Origin: Candidatus Hodarchaeum mangrovi
GTDB taxonomy: Archaea; Asgardarchaeota; Heimdallarchaeia; Hodarchaeales; Hodarchaeaceae
NCBI GenBank assembly: GCA_016839515.1
Contig: JAEOUE010000275.1
Span: forward strand, 1 to 36,333
Reading direction: 5' to 3'
DNA: 36,333 nucleotides
Position 1 is the stretch's first letter, and every line of letters starts with the position of its first letter. Below, piece by piece: positions 26,275 through 34,819 of this stretch. The position numbers and the translations under genes were made by a program. Under the pieces are notes generated by a model, which had not been told where the DNA came from, ran no database searches, and worked only from the letters and a program-made list of their open reading frames with translations.

Positions 26275-26639
26275 GATAATCCCTTAAACGAACCATTTGA
26301 TCAAAGGCTAAAACTTTTATGAATATCACTATTATTTCATCTTGAGTCTTCTCTTACCAAATTAAAGGAAAAAATTATTGAAATTTGGAGTTTCTTATAA
26401 TTTTGATAAATTACTTCAAGGTAAAAGTAATTTATTATTATAACTTTAATTCTATACTTAATTTCAAAAGAAGTGATAATTTTAAAGTTTCAGATGATAA
26501 TTGATTAATATTGGTTTTTGAACCATTTGTAAATAGATGAGTTATGATAAATGGATTAGAAAAAATGAAAATTAAAAATAAAAGAAATTAGGAGGTTATT
26601 ATCCTCCTCTTATATATTAGTAAAGCAAAACTAAAGGAT
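26275..26639. other. 365-base intergenic region
   Basis: This lies between the CrtI-like gene (promoter side) and the end of the DoxX gene. It is AT-rich, with no coding potential in any frame. Near 26590 it holds a hairpin that probably terminates DoxX transcription. Nothing else was recognised. Confidence 0.5.
26590..26608 (-). terminator. Hairpin plus U-rich terminator of the DoxX gene
   Basis: AGGAGG and CCTCCT form a six-base stem around a seven-base loop. On the minus strand it lies 32 bases past the DoxX stop and is followed by a T-rich tract (AATTTCTTTTATTTTTAATTTT split over this and lower positions). This is the shape of an intrinsic terminator. Confidence 0.5.
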
Positions 26640-27182
26640 TTACTTTAAAATTGGGAATTTCTTTACAAAAGATAATTCGGACCATTTTTTCCCTAAACCT
26701 AGATAATTTCCAACTGGAACAACTAAGAATAAACCCAAAATAAGAATGTATATTATGTGTTCGTCAATGAGTGGATTAAATACCATTGTTCCTGTTGCAG
26801 GATTAATTATCCATTCAGCTAAATACACAGAAGCAAGGAATATAATTGTAGAAATACTGGAGAGTCGTACAAAAATACCAGTCATCAACCCTATTCCTGC
26901 AAATAAAAGCATACCCATATATGCAAAATCAACTAGCTGATACAAGCTTCCTAATCCATCGGTAAAAATAAACGCAAATGGACTATTTTGATTAATCCCA
27001 TAAATTTGTAAAAAACCCTGTGTTGGGGATGCTCCGGCTAGCCAAGAATTCGCTGGGCTTGTAGCAAATCCAAGGCCAAACATTTTATCAAGGAAAGGCC
27101 ATAGAAAAATAAAACCTATTGCAATGCGTAATATTCCTAATATTTTTTCATTAAGTCTAAGTTTTTCAATTAAATCAGTCAA
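26640..27182 (-). CDS. DoxX-family membrane protein
   Basis: The 180-residue membrane protein has four hydrophobic helices (about 15-35, 78-100, 105-125, 140-160). The N-terminal LRIAIGFIFLWPFLDKMFGLGF matches DoxX/DoxD-type proteins, the small subunit of thiosulfate:quinone oxidoreductase in Acidianus. Many DoxX homologues have other roles in redox or detoxification, so thiosulfate oxidation is not claimed. The start is TTG at 27182 with GAGGGA nine bases upstream. It is monocistronic and ends with a hairpin terminator. Confidence 0.82.
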   Translation of the reverse strand: MTDLIEKLRLNEKILGILRIAIGFIFLWPFLDKMFGLGFATSPANSWLAGASPTQGFLQIYGINQNSPFAFIFTDGLGSLYQLVDFAYMGMLLFAGIGLMTGIFVRLSSISTIIFLASVYLAEWIINPATGTMVFNPLIDEHIIYILILGLFLVVPVGNYLGLGKKWSELSFVKKFPILK

Positions 27183-27390
27183 ATATTGTCCCTCTATCTG
27201 ATATTAATAAAGTTAAACGATATAACTACTGCTTTAGGCAGTTCGTTATTCAATCCCCAGAGTTAGATTTGATTATTTTAACTTTTTCAATTTTTTAATT
27301 TATTTATTATATTTTATTTATTTACTTTAAAAAGTTCAAAAAGTCAAAAAACGAAGATTAAAAAGCATTCAGAGCTCGCACTATTTGAAT

Positions 27391-28068
27391 ATGAATAAAT
27401 CCCCAGTTATTCAAAAAGATACCATAAATATTATATTCTCCTTTTCTTTCATGGTTTTACTGCCTTTCATTGTACTTATATTCCCTATAGTTATGATTTT
27501 ATTCAATTTAGTATTCTTTCCCTTTTCTTTAATTCATGAACTGGGTCACTTAATAACCTCCCTATGGTTACTCCCATCACATAATCCTATTTTACACTTT
27601 GAAATTATAAATGGAGAATTAGTTTGCAGTTGTGATTTGTCGCAAGAACTAATGTGCTGCTTGAATTCAATTATTGTTGTACTTGCAGGATCAGGTTCTG
27701 TTATTTTCATAATTATTCTTCTTCTATTCTTGTTGGCTAAAAGTAAAAATAAAAATATTAGAAACCTGGGGGTGTTATTTCTTCTTTTTGGATTACTTTC
27801 AGATCTCCCAAATCTATTCCCCATTTTACCGTCAGGAATTGGATCACCGACGGATGGTTACATTACATATTCTTTCTTGTCACAAATGGGTTTTTTTCCA
27901 ATATTATCTATAAGAATTTCATCTTTCTTTTCATTATTCTCATTCTTCATTGTCTTAATTTCATTTTATTTTCTAGGCTCTTTCATCTTCAACCTCCTAA
28001 AGTTTTTGCTTAATAGAAATCCAAGAATCAAAATAAGAGATCAAGAAGAGATTAATCTCCAAACGTAG
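27391..28068 (+). CDS. M50-like membrane zinc metalloprotease
   Basis: This is an integral membrane protein with about five hydrophobic segments. The second contains FSLIHELGHLITSLW, with HELGH as a zinc-protease HExxH motif embedded in the membrane. A later LPNLFPILPSGIGSPTDGY resembles the NPxxPLDG third-ligand motif of site-2 proteases, with the aspartate in PTDG as candidate ligand. This suggests intramembrane or membrane-proximal proteolysis of an unknown substrate. I chose ATG at 27391; the TTG two codons upstream (27385) is possible. At about 225 residues it is short for RseP-type proteases, with no PDZ domain. Confidence 0.75.
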   Translation: MNKSPVIQKDTINIIFSFSFMVLLPFIVLIFPIVMILFNLVFFPFSLIHELGHLITSLWLLPSHNPILHFEIINGELVCSCDLSQELMCCLNSIIVVLAGSGSVIFIIILLLFLLAKSKNKNIRNLGVLFLLFGLLSDLPNLFPILPSGIGSPTDGYITYSFLSQMGFFPILSIRISSFFSLFSFFIVLISFYFLGSFIFNLLKFLLNRNPRIKIRDQEEINLQT

Positions 28069-28192
28069 AATTTCCACAATATATAATTTTCTAATTAGGT
28101 ATAGAAGTGAAGATATCAGTCTTTATAGAATATCGCGATTTTTTTAAGTATTCAAGGTTTAGTTACTTTTGATTTTAAGTTTTTAAGGAATT

Positions 28193-28567
28193 TTATTTAT
28201 TCAGTTTGTCTCTCAAGCGATTAGCCCATTCTTGATACCTTGTAGCCTTATTAATATTGTTTTGACTAATAGCTTCTTTATTGGCCCTTAAGTAAGCTAT
28301 ATATGCTTCATGATAGAATTCTTGTGATTCCAATAAATTTCCTAAGCTCCACCAAGTTAAATGATTATTAGGATCAAGTTCTAATGCTTTTTTCCAAAAA
28401 TTTTGAGCATCTTCATAATTGCCTAAATTATAGCTTGCTAATCCTAAATTGCGATATATCTCTGGATTGTCCTCATCTTCCTTGAGAGCAACTAGAAGAG
28501 AATCAATAGCTTTAGAATTTTCCGCTTCACGTATGAAATCAATTCCTCGCCTCAGATTAGCATTCAA
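28193..28567 (-). CDS. Small TPR-repeat protein
   Basis: This soluble protein of about 124 residues contains two to three tetratricopeptide repeats: ENSKAIDSLLVALKEDEDNP, IYRNLGLASYNLGNYEDAQN then FWKKALELDPNN, and TWWSLGNLLESQEFYHEAY. TPRs mediate protein contacts. I placed the start at TTG 28567, which has GGAG upstream and overlaps the end of the M24 gene. The frame is open to GTG at 28588, which would add seven residues. It is translationally coupled to the M24 peptidase homologue, so the two may act together. The partner is not known. Confidence 0.78.
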   Translation of the reverse strand: MNANLRRGIDFIREAENSKAIDSLLVALKEDEDNPEIYRNLGLASYNLGNYEDAQNFWKKALELDPNNHLTWWSLGNLLESQEFYHEAYIAYLRANKEAISQNNINKATRYQEWANRLRDKLNK

Positions 28568-29747
28568 TGATAAGTGACTCCAAATCACGTGGATATTTTA
28601 CAGTAACGACTTCATTACCATCTTCTGTGATTATAACAGTATCCGAATGTCTAAATCCACCCACAGCACGATCATATATCCCAGGTTCTACAGTAAAAAC
28701 CATTCCAGGCTTTATTGTTTCTTTCATCCCAATGTCTAAAAAAGGACGTTCATGAGCCTCTAATCCAATAGTATGGCCTGTATGATGTTGTACTAAACTA
28801 AAGACTCCAGCTTCTTTAAATACTTTCCTAGTTGCTTGATCAACCTTTGAAAGGGGATTATATGGCCTTAATTCCTCAATAGCCGCTGATTGGGCTTTAA
28901 GCATAATCCAAAAATAATCCTTCTGTTTTTGGTTGGGTTCCCCTAGAAACATAGTCCTTTCTAGCTCTGAAAGATAACCTGCGACATTACCACTCGCACC
29001 TGTCACTAAGGTGTCACCTTTTTGAAAAATAGCATTTCTAGTTAATGCATGGGGGATAGCACTATATGATCCTATTTGACCTCGATATCCTGCACCACAA
29101 GGACGAGCACCATAACCAATAGGAGAATAATCAGATCCTAATACTTCTCTCATTTTTCTTGAAGCTTCATGTGAAGCTTTAAACGAAACTTCTATTTCAT
29201 TTTCGCCAATAGCAGTGTACTTCTGGAGGAGTTCATGTGCCAAATGACCCCACCGAGCTGCCTCATGAATACATTCTAATTCATAATTATCCTTGATAAT
29301 TCGCATATCTGTTATAATTTCTGGATAAATAGGAATGTCTTTTTTTAGAACATCCGAAAAAGAAGGACCTTGATAACCCCAAATTCCTCGTGCACCTGCA
29401 GCCTCACATCCAATTCGATTGGACATTTTTAGGTCATTTTTCACAAAACGAGCAAAATGATGCATTGGATGAACTTCATCAGGGTATTCAAAGTAACTAT
29501 GAACATGACTATAAGGAACTTTTTCTTGAACATGCTGTTTTTCCAATTCAGGGACGAAAAAAATTGTTTCAGTCTCTTTAAAAATTAAAATAAAAGGACG
29601 TTCTGTTGGGATCATAGAGAAACCAGTAAGATAATAAATAGAATAAGGATTTATAATAAAGAAATGTTTAAGATTTAGTTCGTCCATCTTCTGAAATAAT
29701 CGTAAACGACGATCTTCAAACTGGTGTTCAGGGATTTTAATTATCAA
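28557..29747 (-). CDS. M24-family (creatinase/Xaa-Pro peptidase-like) protein
   Basis: The 396-residue protein has a creatinase-type N-terminal domain (1-140) and a pita-bread C-terminal domain. The late metal-site motifs are intact: HTGHTIGLEAHERP (His325), FTVEPGIY (Glu354), and VIITEDGNEV (Glu375). The first Asp of the family motif GD-V--D-G is Gly250 here (GDTLVTGASG), and the second is Glu261 in GYLSELERT. The same ELERT pattern is found in creatinase and some Xaa-Pro peptidase subfamilies, so a full two-metal site is doubtful. Peptidase activity is possible but not assured. It starts at TTG 29747 with GGAG nine bases upstream and overlaps the TPR gene. Confidence 0.88.
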   Translation of the reverse strand: MIIKIPEHQFEDRRLRLFQKMDELNLKHFFIINPYSIYYLTGFSMIPTERPFILIFKETETIFFVPELEKQHVQEKVPYSHVHSYFEYPDEVHPMHHFARFVKNDLKMSNRIGCEAAGARGIWGYQGPSFSDVLKKDIPIYPEIITDMRIIKDNYELECIHEAARWGHLAHELLQKYTAIGENEIEVSFKASHEASRKMREVLGSDYSPIGYGARPCGAGYRGQIGSYSAIPHALTRNAIFQKGDTLVTGASGNVAGYLSELERTMFLGEPNQKQKDYFWIMLKAQSAAIEELRPYNPLSKVDQATRKVFKEAGVFSLVQHHTGHTIGLEAHERPFLDIGMKETIKPGMVFTVEPGIYDRAVGGFRHSDTVIITEDGNEVVTVKYPRDLESLIIEC

Positions 29748-29920
29748 TGAAAGGATTCTCCTGTTCTAGACATTGAGCTTCTCGAAAATAAGAAATTAAT
29801 TATTTCTTTTGTAAATCCTTTGGTGAAACCATAAATTAGATTCATGTTTTTCCTTTATTATTTAAAACAAGAAGAAATCTTTATAGGATAGCTTTCTTTT
29901 CAAAAAATGAGTGTCTCATC

Positions 29921-30082
29921 ATGAGCATACGAGAGCAATTAAAAAAGAAAGTCCCTTTAGAAATAAATGGTTTAGTTGATTTAGCCTATAATCTATGGTG
30001 GTAGTGGAATGTTGATTCGAGAGATCTGTTTAGGCTGTTAGATCCTCCACTCTGGCATTCATCACCTCATAATCCGATTTTT
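29921..30082 (+). pseudogene. N-terminal segment of the glucan phosphorylase, cut by an in-frame TAG
   Basis: From ATG 29921 the frame runs in phase into the phosphorylase at 30083. It reads MSIREQLKKKVPL, then INGLVDLAYNLWW, a TAG at 30002-30004, then WNVDSRDLFRLLDPPLW. This is the conserved start of the GT35 alpha-glucan phosphorylase family, where the usual sequence is YNLWWSWNP. The TAG sits exactly where Ser is expected, one base from TCG. The piece is therefore the natural N-terminus, interrupted by one stop. Confidence 0.7.
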
Positions 30083-32107
30083 GTGCTTCGAAATATCACT
30101 GAGGAACGTCTAATTAAGAGAGCCAACAATAAAAGCTTCTTAGAACGATATCAAAATGTAATAAACCAATTTAAACGAGAAATGGGTGAGAATCCTGATC
30201 ATTTATGGTGGAATCAGACCCATCCCGCACATTCAGGAAAACTTATCGCTTACTTAAGTATGGAATACGGTATTCATGCTTCTTTACCAATTTATTCGGG
30301 TGGATTAGGTGTCTTATCAGGAGATCATCTGAAAGAATCAAGTGATTTAGGAGTACCGATCGTTGCAGTTGGTTTTCTTTATCAGGAAGGCTATTTTACC
30401 CAAAAAATAAGTTCAGCACGTAATGGTTGGCAAGAAGAAATTTATAGAGAATATGATTTCAATGATATGCCAATAGAACCTGTTCTAGATGAAGAAACAG
30501 GAAAACACCTTATAATTAAGATTAATTTCAAAACTGAAATCGATGTTTTAGTAGCAGTCTGGCAAGTAAAGGTTGGTCGTATAACTTTATTCTTGCTTGA
30601 TTCAAACATCGAAGAAAATGTTCCATGGTATAGAGACCTAACAGACCGCTTATATGGAGGTAACACTGAACTACGACTTCAACAAGAACTGATTTTAGGA
30701 TTTGGGGCTGTTAGATTGTTCGAGAAATTAGGAATAAAACCTTCGATTTATCATCTAAATGAGGGACATTGTAGTTTTTCTTCAATTGAACGTATTCGAC
30801 AATGCATGAAAAAAGAAAGTTTAGACTTTGATCAAGCATTACATAAAATTCGAAATAAGACTCTTTTTACAACACACACTCCAGTTCCTGCAGGACATGA
30901 TGTTTTTCCATTTTGGATGATAGAATTATATTTTAAGGATATAATTGAAGAAATCGGTTCTGATGTATTATTTGCATTAGGTTCATATGATTTTGGTCAA
31001 GGTGCTGGACATGGTTTCAATATGACTTGTTTAGGAATGAGAACATCTTTAATGTATAATGGGGTTTCTCAGCTTCATAAAACTGTGACTGAAAAAATGT
31101 TTTTTCCTCTTTTTAATGAATTGAAGAAAAAATACAAAGAAAATTTCTATCAATTAACTCATATCACAAATGGAACTCATGTTTCGAGTTTCGTTTCTGG
31201 AATTATTCAAGAATTATTTCAATTAGTTAATGAAGATTGGTTAAAAACTCATGATGATCCGTTAACCTGGCAAAATCAAATGCTTGATCGTTATGTAATC
31301 ACAGATTATCATATATGGGAATATCATCTTCGAGCAAAGGAGAGAATGTTTAATCGCTTACGTGAACGTTCACGAGAGAATTTACGCCAAGGTTCTTGGG
31401 ATACAACCATGATTATCGTAAATGGAGCCTTATTGGATCCTGATGTTCTTACCATTGGATTTGCACGACGATTTGCAACATATAAGAGAGCAAATCTAAT
31501 TTTTTCAGATATTCAAAGATTGAAAAGAATAGTAAATGATCCTTATCGTCCTGTACAATTTATTTTCTCTGGAAAAGCACATCCTGCCGATGATAGTGGA
31601 AAATTATTGATTCAACAAATAGTAAATTATGCTAAAAATCCAGAGTTGGGATATCGGATTGCTTTTCTCGAAAATTATGATCTAGTACTAGCTAAGATGT
31701 TATTACAAGGGTGTGATATCTGGTTAAACAATCCTCTTCGATTAAATGAAGCATCAGGAACCTCTGGAATAAAAGCAAGTATGAATTTTATCCCCAATTT
31801 TTCCATTTTAGATGGATGGTGGGCAGAAGGTTTTACTGGCACCAATGGGTGGGCTATTAATCCCGAAAATAAACAAGAACCGAATCGAGAAGCTCAGGAT
31901 TGGTTAGATGCTAAAAGTTTCTATGATATTTTGGAAAATGAAATAGTACCGATGTATTATGATCGTGAACCAGGTGCTATCCCTTTTAAATGGGTCAATG
32001 TGATGCGCCAAGCGCTTTTAACAACTCTACCAAAATTCAGTGCGCGCAGAATGGTCAAAGATTATGCCAACCAACTTTATGTCAATCTATTAGAAAAGGA
32101 GAATTAA
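30083..32107 (+). CDS. glgP: Alpha-glucan (glycogen/maltodextrin) phosphorylase, GT35
   Basis: This enzyme cleaves alpha-1,4-glucans with phosphate to give glucose-1-phosphate. The 674 residues from GTG 30083 contain SMEYGIHASLPIYSGGLGVL and SGDHLKESSDLGVPIVAVG near the N-terminus, GFARRFATYKRANL near 480, and NEASGTSGIKASMNF with the PLP-binding lysine near 580. DGWWAEGFTGTNGWAI follows. These mark the short GlgP type with a DUF3417 N-terminal part. The natural start is probably ATG 29921, but an in-frame TAG separates it. If the TAG is real, this GTG start would give an N-terminally truncated protein lacking about 54 residues. The gene overlaps the convergent endonuclease IV-like gene by 4 bases. 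Confidence 0.9.
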   Translation: MLRNITEERLIKRANNKSFLERYQNVINQFKREMGENPDHLWWNQTHPAHSGKLIAYLSMEYGIHASLPIYSGGLGVLSGDHLKESSDLGVPIVAVGFLYQEGYFTQKISSARNGWQEEIYREYDFNDMPIEPVLDEETGKHLIIKINFKTEIDVLVAVWQVKVGRITLFLLDSNIEENVPWYRDLTDRLYGGNTELRLQQELILGFGAVRLFEKLGIKPSIYHLNEGHCSFSSIERIRQCMKKESLDFDQALHKIRNKTLFTTHTPVPAGHDVFPFWMIELYFKDIIEEIGSDVLFALGSYDFGQGAGHGFNMTCLGMRTSLMYNGVSQLHKTVTEKMFFPLFNELKKKYKENFYQLTHITNGTHVSSFVSGIIQELFQLVNEDWLKTHDDPLTWQNQMLDRYVITDYHIWEYHLRAKERMFNRLRERSRENLRQGSWDTTMIIVNGALLDPDVLTIGFARRFATYKRANLIFSDIQRLKRIVNDPYRPVQFIFSGKAHPADDSGKLLIQQIVNYAKNPELGYRIAFLENYDLVLAKMLLQGCDIWLNNPLRLNEASGTSGIKASMNFIPNFSILDGWWAEGFTGTNGWAINPENKQEPNREAQDWLDAKSFYDILENEIVPMYYDREPGAIPFKWVNVMRQALLTTLPKFSARRMVKDYANQLYVNLLEKEN

Positions 32108-33060
32108 TCTTTGAAATAATAATCTAACATACTTGGTTTCCCTTTATAGACCTTTATAAGTTCATTTGAACTCAAAAACTCATGAACACGAATAGCATCA
32201 GTTATAGCATTACCTTTTAGCATTTTTTCCTGTCCTTTTGGTATTTTAGATTCACAAATTAAATTTAGCTTATTAAGAAAATTCTGTTCCTTAATAACAG
32301 AAAAAACAAGTTTCCAAGGAACTCCTGTATCATGATCAAGAAGTGTATGATACTTCTCCCCTGTTCGACCAACAATCATTCCTGAAAAATGAACTGGTAG
32401 ACGATTTTGTTCATGTAAATCAAAATGATTGTCAAGAGTCTCTAATCTTTTCAAAACTCCATCTTCAGTAGTTATATTTCCTCCTCTGGCGAAATCGTGA
32501 CTAATATCCCAAGTCATTAACATATTGTCAATCCCACTGGTTACTTCAGCCAAAGTAAAGAAATCAGCAAAAGAATTCGTCTTTCCTCCAACTTCAGGTG
32601 CTAATTTAGCTTTAAAATCTTTCATTTGCCGCCATTCCTCCCATTCCTTCAATATTGATTGAACATGTGATGAATCATACTTGGCCTGCTTGAAACTTCC
32701 TGCATGGAATGTTACATGTTTAGCCTGAAGGTAATCTGCCGTTTTTAAGGTAGCAGAGAGGTTGGATTTAGAAAATTTAAGTTTTTTGGGGTCATTAGAA
32801 GTTGCTGAGATTCTATAAGGTGCATGAACAGAATGATAGTAATCCATTGGGGGAAGAATATCTAAAATAGCCTTAGTTTGGTTTTCAGTGGGAAAAGGTG
32901 TTGTTCCAGAAAATGTGGTTCTGCCAATAACACAATTTAGGAGTCCAAATTCTACAGCATTTAGCTGAGTGGTAGATCTGATTTTTCCTAATCGTTTGTG
33001 TGAAGTATCTGTCCCAAGAAATCGTGAAATAGCAATTGAAACTCCAAGAGATGCAATCAA
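32104..33060 (-). CDS. Endonuclease IV-like TIM-barrel protein
   Basis: The 318-residue protein matches the Nfo/AP-endonuclease-2 fold that cleaves DNA at abasic sites. Candidate ligands for the metal sites are present in order: HSVHAPYRI (His79), VTFHAGSF (His119), LAPEVGGK (Glu156), TWDISHDF (Asp185, His188), PVHFSGM (His224), the GEKYHTLLDHD region (His238), and NLICESK (Glu270). The spacing fits endonuclease IV better than sugar isomerases. The start is TTG at 33060 with GGTG upstream. A 53-residue zinc-ribbon gene lies 33 bases upstream on the same strand. It converges on glgP. Damage-repair activity is likely but not proven. Confidence 0.82.
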   Translation of the reverse strand: MIASLGVSIAISRFLGTDTSHKRLGKIRSTTQLNAVEFGLLNCVIGRTTFSGTTPFPTENQTKAILDILPPMDYYHSVHAPYRISATSNDPKKLKFSKSNLSATLKTADYLQAKHVTFHAGSFKQAKYDSSHVQSILKEWEEWRQMKDFKAKLAPEVGGKTNSFADFFTLAEVTSGIDNMLMTWDISHDFARGGNITTEDGVLKRLETLDNHFDLHEQNRLPVHFSGMIVGRTGEKYHTLLDHDTGVPWKLVFSVIKEQNFLNKLNLICESKIPKGQEKMLKGNAITDAIRVHEFLSSNELIKVYKGKPSMLDYYFKD

Positions 33061-33093
33061 TTTGATTTTACACCTTGTCTTGAAAATAGGATT

Positions 33094-33255
33094 TTAATGC
33101 TCCTGCATTTGGATAAGATTACATTTTGGACAAACCCATTTAGTTTTTTTATGGAAACTCCTTTGGGAAGGTTTCATTTTTACCTGTTTCCCTTCTAATT
33201 TCTGACAACGTGAGCAATACAATTTTATCCAGCCAATACTAAATGGATTAGTCAT
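33094..33255 (-). CDS. Small zinc-ribbon protein (53 residues)
   Basis: A short frame from ATG 33255 encodes 53 residues with two knuckles, LYCSRCQKLEG (Cys14, Cys17) and WVCPKCNLIQ (Cys42, Cys45). A basic region of lysines and arginines lies between them. The four cysteines can hold one zinc, forming a zinc ribbon. It lies directly upstream of the endonuclease IV-like gene, so it may act on nucleic acid with it; this is inference from position. The alternative, a chance open frame, is unlikely given the paired CxxC motifs. Confidence 0.7.
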   Translation of the reverse strand: MTNPFSIGWIKLYCSRCQKLEGKQVKMKPSQRSFHKKTKWVCPKCNLIQMQEH

Positions 33256-33440
33256 TAAGAATAAAAATCATTCAATATAAGAGTTTATCCCTTTGAAAAA
33301 ACCTTCGATATTCACAAGGATTACCATATAGATGTCAAACTTGACCTTATTGATACCTTTCTAAAAGTTTAAAATAAAACAAGAATAAACTTTAAATTGA
33401 ATTAAATTCAACATTATGTGAAAAAATCTGTGGTACAACC

Positions 33441-34574
33441 TTGGATAATCAAGATAACAATTCATTTGCAGAACGACTTAAACAATCGGTAAGAACTATT
33501 CTTGATCGTGAAGTAAGTTCATTTCAGAATTTTGAGCAGGAATATAAGATATCATCTCATCCTTTGAAAAGAACTTTCATTGCTATAGGGAAACTTAATC
33601 AAATTCATAGAGGAAAATTAGCACTTATTGAGATAGCTAATGAATCTAATCTTCCTATTCAAGATATTGAGTTTATTGTTCAAGAATTTATAGATCAAAG
33701 ATTAATAGAAGGATATATTGAGAAAAACGGCACAAATTTTCTTATTTTACGACAAAAAAGCTATTTATGTCAAATCGATCAAAATGAACATGATTTGTTT
33801 GAACTAAAAATGCAATGTCAGCAATGCCTCCGATTTATATGCTTAGAATGCTACTACCAAGCTTCCTCTAATAGTTGTATTTTTTGTAAGGGACACCTTA
33901 TTCCTGTTCCAAAAATTTTTAAAGTCGATGATGTTCATACAAGTGCTACTGCATTAAAACCAAGTAAAATGAAATTTTCGTTGAGTAATTATTACAAAAA
34001 ACAAAAGGAAACACTCTCGAATCAAGGAATAAAACAGACTTCAGGATCAGTATGGGAAGATCTTAAATCTTTAAGAAAAAATTGGCCCGATTCATGGTCA
34101 TTCGCCTCCATAAAAGAGAAAGGACAAAATTACTTCGAGTTTCGAAAATTTGAGAACAAAGTTTCACGTAATGAGAAAAAAATCATCGACACAATTTCAG
34201 GTATCTATTTAATTGAAGAATGTAACGCTATTCCTCTTTATAGAATTGCTAAATTAGTTAATTTGGATCTAAGGTTTACTCATGAGATAATAACGAGGCT
34301 AATATCCCAACAAACCATCAACGGATTTATCGAAACTGAAGGAACGTATGACAGCATTGAAGATGATGTTTTAGTTCTGGGATCAAGTAATTTCTATTGT
34401 GAAATTCATGATGAGTCTCATAAAGAACCAATACCAATATCTAGTGAACATTTTCAATGTTCAGGTTGTTTTAGAACTGTATGTACCTCCTGTTTCTCTA
34501 CTATGAAAAACCAAGGGGTTATTTCTTGTTTGTTTTGTGATTCAAATCTGATTTTCTTTCCTAAATCTAATTAA
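33441..34574 (+). CDS. Duplicated winged-helix plus zinc-finger protein
   Basis: The 377-residue protein consists of two similar halves. Each has a winged-helix-like segment (about 45-100 and 215-300; the halves share LIE-GYIE and TINGFIE type endings). Each then has an eight-ligand zinc module. In half one the ligands are Cys110, His117, Cys126, Cys129, Cys134, Cys137, Cys146 and Cys149. In half two they are Cys320, His327, Cys340, Cys343, Cys348, Cys351, Cys363 and Cys366. The shared C-x6-H and CxxC-x4-CxxC spacing shows an internal duplication. The module resembles RING- or B-box-type cross-brace zinc domains. DNA binding or ubiquitin-type function is possible, and neither is shown. The start is TTG at 33441. 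Confidence 0.78.
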   Translation: MDNQDNNSFAERLKQSVRTILDREVSSFQNFEQEYKISSHPLKRTFIAIGKLNQIHRGKLALIEIANESNLPIQDIEFIVQEFIDQRLIEGYIEKNGTNFLILRQKSYLCQIDQNEHDLFELKMQCQQCLRFICLECYYQASSNSCIFCKGHLIPVPKIFKVDDVHTSATALKPSKMKFSLSNYYKKQKETLSNQGIKQTSGSVWEDLKSLRKNWPDSWSFASIKEKGQNYFEFRKFENKVSRNEKKIIDTISGIYLIEECNAIPLYRIAKLVNLDLRFTHEIITRLISQQTINGFIETEGTYDSIEDDVLVLGSSNFYCEIHDESHKEPIPISSEHFQCSGCFRTVCTSCFSTMKNQGVISCLFCDSNLIFFPKSN

Positions 34575-34675
34575 TGATTTCCTCATCACTTTTTTAGAGT
34601 TAGTATTTAAAATTGCTACAAAAGTAGAATGAAAGCGTAAAAAAAGTTAGATCCATTTGATATTTTGTTTAAAAC

Positions 34676-34686
34676 CTTTATAAAAT
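34676..34686 (+). promoter_or_regulatory. TATA-like element upstream of the acetyl-CoA hydrolase gene
   Basis: CTTTATAAAAT lies about 135 bases before the ATG at 34820 in the 245-base gap after the zinc protein gene. Transcription from here would leave a leader of roughly 110 bases. Motif evidence only. Confidence 0.35.
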
Positions 34687-34819
34687 CAAGAATTGGATTC
34701 TCAAGTCATTGATAAACTTAAAACAGAAATTAATTGCAATGAATGATAGATGATCCTTATCGCATTACCCAAATTGTGTGTTGAATTCAGGATATTTTCG
34801 ATTATAGAGGTAGTATTTA

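Noticed and set aside
30002..30004. TAG in the glucan phosphorylase as pyrrolysine or as a reassigned codon
   Set aside because: TAG ends five other genes in the window (5774, 9762, 17553, 20118, 28068), no pyl gene is seen, and the family has Ser at this position. It is kept only as a remote option in the findings.
32104..33060. Sugar isomerase (xylose isomerase-like) rather than endonuclease IV
   Set aside because: The full series of His, Glu and Asp ligands in the order and spacing of endonuclease IV is present; isomerases lack several of these.
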